DNA of 64,000 nt from Staphylococcus coagulans (GTDB taxonomy: Bacteria; Bacillota; Bacilli; Staphylococcales; Staphylococcaceae), in the NCBI RefSeq assembly GCF_002901995.1, contig NZ_PPQN01000011.1, positions 1 through 64,000 on the forward strand, given 5' to 3'. Numbering within the stretch: position 1 is the first letter of the stretch; the number at the start of each line of letters is the position of its first letter. Positions 61,907 to 64,000 of the stretch are shown piece by piece. Both the position numbers and the translations under genes were made by a program. The notes under the pieces are model-generated. The model saw only the letters and a list, made by a program, of their open reading frames with translations, was not told the origin of the DNA and ran no database searches.

Positions 61907-62233
61907 CTACCTTTCAAAACGCTCTAATTGCTGATAGACATCAATAAAGTATTTTGCAATATCTCGTAAAGCCATTGTCGTCATGAGATGATCTTGTCCA
62001 TGAACCATGACAAAACTCATTTCTCCGACTTCGCCACGCGACTCTTTTGCTAAGAGCTGTGTTTGTTCCACATGTGCTTCATTAATAAATCGGTTCGCAT
62101 TTTCAATGTGTGCTTGTGCCTCTTGAAAGTTTTTACTTTTGGCCGCCTCGAATGCACGCATAATTTCTGCGCGTGCATCACCTGCTATAGCAACAATGGT
62201 AAATCCAATCATCATGTTATCTTCCTTAGACAT
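61907..62233 (-). CDS. lacF: PTS lactose-specific EIIA
   Basis: The small soluble phosphocarrier that passes phosphate from HPr to LacE. A 108-residue helical protein with FVMVHGQDHLMTTM, carrying H78 and H82; the first is the expected phospho-His. Start ATG 62233 follows GGGAGGAA. Its stop and the lacE start are 10 bases apart. Confidence 0.95.
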   Translation of the reverse strand: MSKEDNMMIGFTIVAIAGDARAEIMRAFEAAKSKNFQEAQAHIENANRFINEAHVEQTQLLAKESRGEVGEMSFVMVHGQDHLMTTMALRDIAKYFIDVYQQLERFER

Positions 62234-62254
62234 AAATTTTCCTCCCTTATCGAC

Positions 62255-63094
62255 TTAAATGAGTCGCTCTAAATGCAATTGAAAATGATATTTATCAGTT
62301 TCTAGAATGGTGAGCTGAAATTGATTTTCTAAAGCTTCTGCCAGCTCGTTTGCAAGTTTATACGAGACTGGATGAGATTGTTTTAATCCAGAAAAAATAG
62401 CAACATCAATCGAACTTAATTGATTTTCATCTTTATTTGCATTTTGAGACTCATAAAAGTAACTCATGTGTGTGAAAAAGCGGTCGTAGTGATAATGGTT
62501 ACGTTGAGTTCGAACAATTTGGTGGTCATTTAAAAACTGATTTACAAAGTTAATGATACGAATGAATCGTGCATTATCTTCTATTTGAGCCGTGTTTACA
62601 TCCAACTTGGCATTGAGAAAATGTAATGCTAAACTGACGATTTCAGATTGTGGAAACGATGGCGCTAAGTTTTGATTAATGATTTTTAACCCTAGTTCTG
62701 CAGCCTCCATTTCAAGTGGATAATGTGACTGCATATCTGGTATAACGGTTTCTTGCCAAAGGTTATTTTCAATACGATGTTGTGCTGCATATAAATGATC
62801 AGCTAATGTTACATAAAGATAGTCTTGAAACGTCAGATTAAAATGTTTTTGTACAGTTGAAACAACTTCAAAGCTAGTTAAGATGTATTTAATCGGAACA
62901 TCTTTAATTAAAAAAGTCAGATTCTGCTTCATATTTTCGTTTTCTAGACGAAAAATTTTCTCAACCCTTTGACGTTCTAAGGTGTCCCCTTTTTTCTTTT
63001 TAAATGCGATACCTTTGCCAGTGACAATCAGTTCTTCTTGCTCGTGTGATTTGACAATTGCACAATTATTGTTCAAAACCTGTTGAATAATCAT
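62255..63094 (-). CDS. lacT: transcription antiterminator LacT (BglG family)
   Basis: An RNA-binding antiterminator that should open the lac - arm when lactose PTS traffic is active. The N-terminal CAT domain (about 1-56, IQQVLNNNCAIVKSHEQEEL, VTGKGIAFKKKKG) resembles LicT. Two PRDs follow with His residues in TLADHLYAAQHR, ALHFLN and FQLHLERLI. It is 279 aa. ATG 63094 follows GGGAGG. S. aureus lac has no such gene; lactobacilli do. Its target lies directly upstream. Confidence 0.93.
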   Translation of the reverse strand: MIIQQVLNNNCAIVKSHEQEELIVTGKGIAFKKKKGDTLERQRVEKIFRLENENMKQNLTFLIKDVPIKYILTSFEVVSTVQKHFNLTFQDYLYVTLADHLYAAQHRIENNLWQETVIPDMQSHYPLEMEAAELGLKIINQNLAPSFPQSEIVSLALHFLNAKLDVNTAQIEDNARFIRIINFVNQFLNDHQIVRTQRNHYHYDRFFTHMSYFYESQNANKDENQLSSIDVAIFSGLKQSHPVSYKLANELAEALENQFQLTILETDKYHFQLHLERLI

Positions 63095-63116
63095 TTATAA
63101 ACCTCCCAAAACTCAA

Positions 63117-63190
63117 ATAAAAAAACCACAAATCAATTCGTTTGATACAAAATTGATTTGTGGTTTCGCCTAATTCAATAGTCACGATCC
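63117..63190 (-). promoter_or_regulatory. LicT-type RAT and terminator in lacT leader
   Basis: On the - strand GGATCGTGACTATTG...AGGCGAAACC (63162-63190) is a close match to the LicT/SacY ribonucleic antiterminator. It overlaps by three bases the terminator stem ACCACAAATCAATT / AATTGATTTGTGGT (63125-63138 with 63151-63164), which has a U-run. The two structures are mutually exclusive, as in bgl systems. Confidence 0.9.
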
Positions 63191-63196
63191 ATGGAA

Positions 63197-63260
63197 ATGT
63201 TTTAAAATGTCCGTTTTTGTTCTTTATGATAATAATAAAGCTGTTCAATTTAAATGTCAA
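63197..63260 (-). promoter_or_regulatory. lacTFEG promoter and candidate LacR operator
   Basis: Read on the - strand: TTGACA (63255-63260), 17-base spacer, TATTAT (63232-63237). Downstream, ACATTTTAAAACAT (63197-63210) is the same 14-mer as behind the lacA promoter with one change. No cre site was seen. Confidence 0.65.
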
Positions 63261-63317
63261 TATAAATTTAATATGACGAAACATAAATAAGGATACATTG
63301 ACATTAAATAAATATAT

Positions 63318-63362
63318 GAAAAAAAGCCCTATCATCATGTGATATTATGACGACAAGGCTTT
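63318..63362 (-). terminator. cvfB terminator
   Basis: On the - strand a 15 bp stem with three G-U pairs (AAGCCTTGTCGTCAT paired with the complement of 63324-63338) is followed by a U-run. Confidence 0.75.
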
Positions 63363-63398
63363 ATTTGAAATGACTTTATGTTAAAAGATTTACGTGAG

Positions 63399-64000
63399 TT
63401 AATCTTCTAAGCGAGACCAACCTTTTTTCGTTAATGTGATTTTGCCAGTTTCAATATTGATAATGCGCTTTTTATATAAATGACCGATAGCGCGTTTAAA
63501 AGCGCCTTTACTCATGTTAAAAACTTCTTTTATAGCTTCTGGGCTAGATTTGTCCCAGAATGGTAATTCGCCTTCGTATTCAACAAGTAGATTAAATATA
63601 CGTTCGCCATCTTCATCCAAACGTTCATGCGCAAAAGGTAAAAATGAACCATTTAATTCGCCTTTATCATTGTAGCCAATAATGCGAACATCTAACTGTT
63701 CTCCTAGTCTTGGTTCTTCCTTACGTTCTGACTCATGCACAAAAATTTTGTAGCCTTCTTCTGATAAAAGAAATGTACCTACGCGTAATAAACGATAAGG
63801 GCGTGCTTGAATCATTTTATTTTTAAGTGCGTCATCATGAACAGGTGTGTACATTTGTTGGACAGTTGTTTCCGATGCAAGTCGTGCAAACATTTGTCTT
63901 TCACGGTCAATTCTCAATGTACATAAAATGTAGTCTCCTTTTACAGGCCATAACGATTTAAGCTTTGGTAAATCTTCCCATGGTACTAAAACTTCTCTTG
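63399..64000 (-). CDS. cvfB: S1 domain RNA-binding protein CvfB (3' part)
   Basis: An RNA-binding virulence/expression regulator with three S1-like repeats and a C-terminal winged helix. The visible 200 residues include VPWEDLPK...LWPVKGDY (end of S1-2), TPVHDDALKNKMIQARPYRLL and KIFVHESERKEEPRLGEQ (S1-3), and the winged helix EAIKEVFNMSKGAFKRAIGHLYKK. The frame is open through the right edge, so the first 100 or so residues are outside. A TTG at 63917 is internal, not a start. Confidence 0.94.
   Translation of the reverse strand, partial: REVLVPWEDLPKLKSLWPVKGDYILCTLRIDRERQMFARLASETTVQQMYTPVHDDALKNKMIQARPYRLLRVGTFLLSEEGYKIFVHESERKEEPRLGEQLDVRIIGYNDKGELNGSFLPFAHERLDEDGERIFNLLVEYEGELPFWDKSSPEAIKEVFNMSKGAFKRAIGHLYKKRIINIETGKITLTKKGWSRLED

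Noticed and set aside
63399-63917. Short 172-codon version of cvfB starting at TTG
   Set aside because: The frame continues in good CvfB sequence to the right edge, so the gene is simply cut by the window.

Overview
The window looks like one end of a Staphylococcus chromosomal contig. Evidence: low GC, strong AGGAGG-type ribosome sites, and a gene order that is almost entirely the conserved staphylococcal backbone (thr genes - lexA/sosA - tkt - sbcDC - mscL - opuD2 - acnA - plsY - parEC - alsT - glcT - ptsG - mprF - msrA - msrR - tyrA - femAB - pepF - cvfB). FemA, FemB, MsrR and SosA point to the genus. ParC has Asp at position 84, where S. aureus has Glu, and the lac cluster is arranged differently from the S. 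aureus one, so I read it as a non-aureus species and do not name it. Bases 1-19 are the Nextera/Tn5 mosaic-end adapter, so the left edge is a library artefact at a contig end. The right edge cuts through cvfB. Layout: 0-5.5 kb, a frameshifted hypothetical gene, then aspartate kinase divergent from hom-thrC-thrB with CodY-like boxes between. 5.8-12.3 kb, a HAD phosphatase, a LysP-type permease, a Zur-box-controlled divergent pair of spare ribosomal proteins (rpmG/rpsN), guaC and a secreted CAP protein. 12.3-24.5 kb, lexA/sosA with three LexA boxes, tkt, small membrane proteins, LexA-boxed sbcDC, mscL and a betaine transporter. 24.6-34 kb, aconitase with two ATAA-N7-TTAT dyads, a thioesterase, an IscA-like protein, plsY and LexA-boxed parEC. 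34-43 kb, alsT, glcT with its antiterminator target in front of ptsG, an AI-2E family exporter and mprF. 43-47 kb, msrA, msrR, a tautomerase, a short Spo0M-like protein and a LexA-boxed Y-family polymerase. 47.0-47.4 kb, an unlisted type I toxin-antitoxin locus of the Fst/PepA1 kind. 47.4-55.5 kb, tyrA, an M42 peptidase, femA, femB, a 0.6 kb empty stretch with an orphan cre-promoter, and pepF. 55.5-63.2 kb, a two-armed lactose/galactose-6-phosphate cluster: lacR, lacA, lacB, lacD on +, and lacT-lacF-lacE-lacG on -. 63.4-64.0 kb, cvfB. The lac genes form a complete route from PTS lactose uptake (LacFE) through LacG and the LacAB isomerase to the LacD aldolase, except that no tagatose-6-phosphate kinase (lacC) lies between lacB and lacD. 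The - arm has a LicT-type RNA antiterminator target plus terminator in its leader. Both arms share a 14-base motif just inside the transcribed region, a candidate LacR operator. Compared with the S. aureus order as I remember it, katA, the trp operon, the opp2 (nickel/peptide) operon and the pst operon are missing from their usual positions, and the lac cluster sits where pst would be. Four operons carry LexA boxes, so a large part of an SOS regulon is visible here. No tRNA, rRNA, CRISPR, IS element or prophage gene was found.
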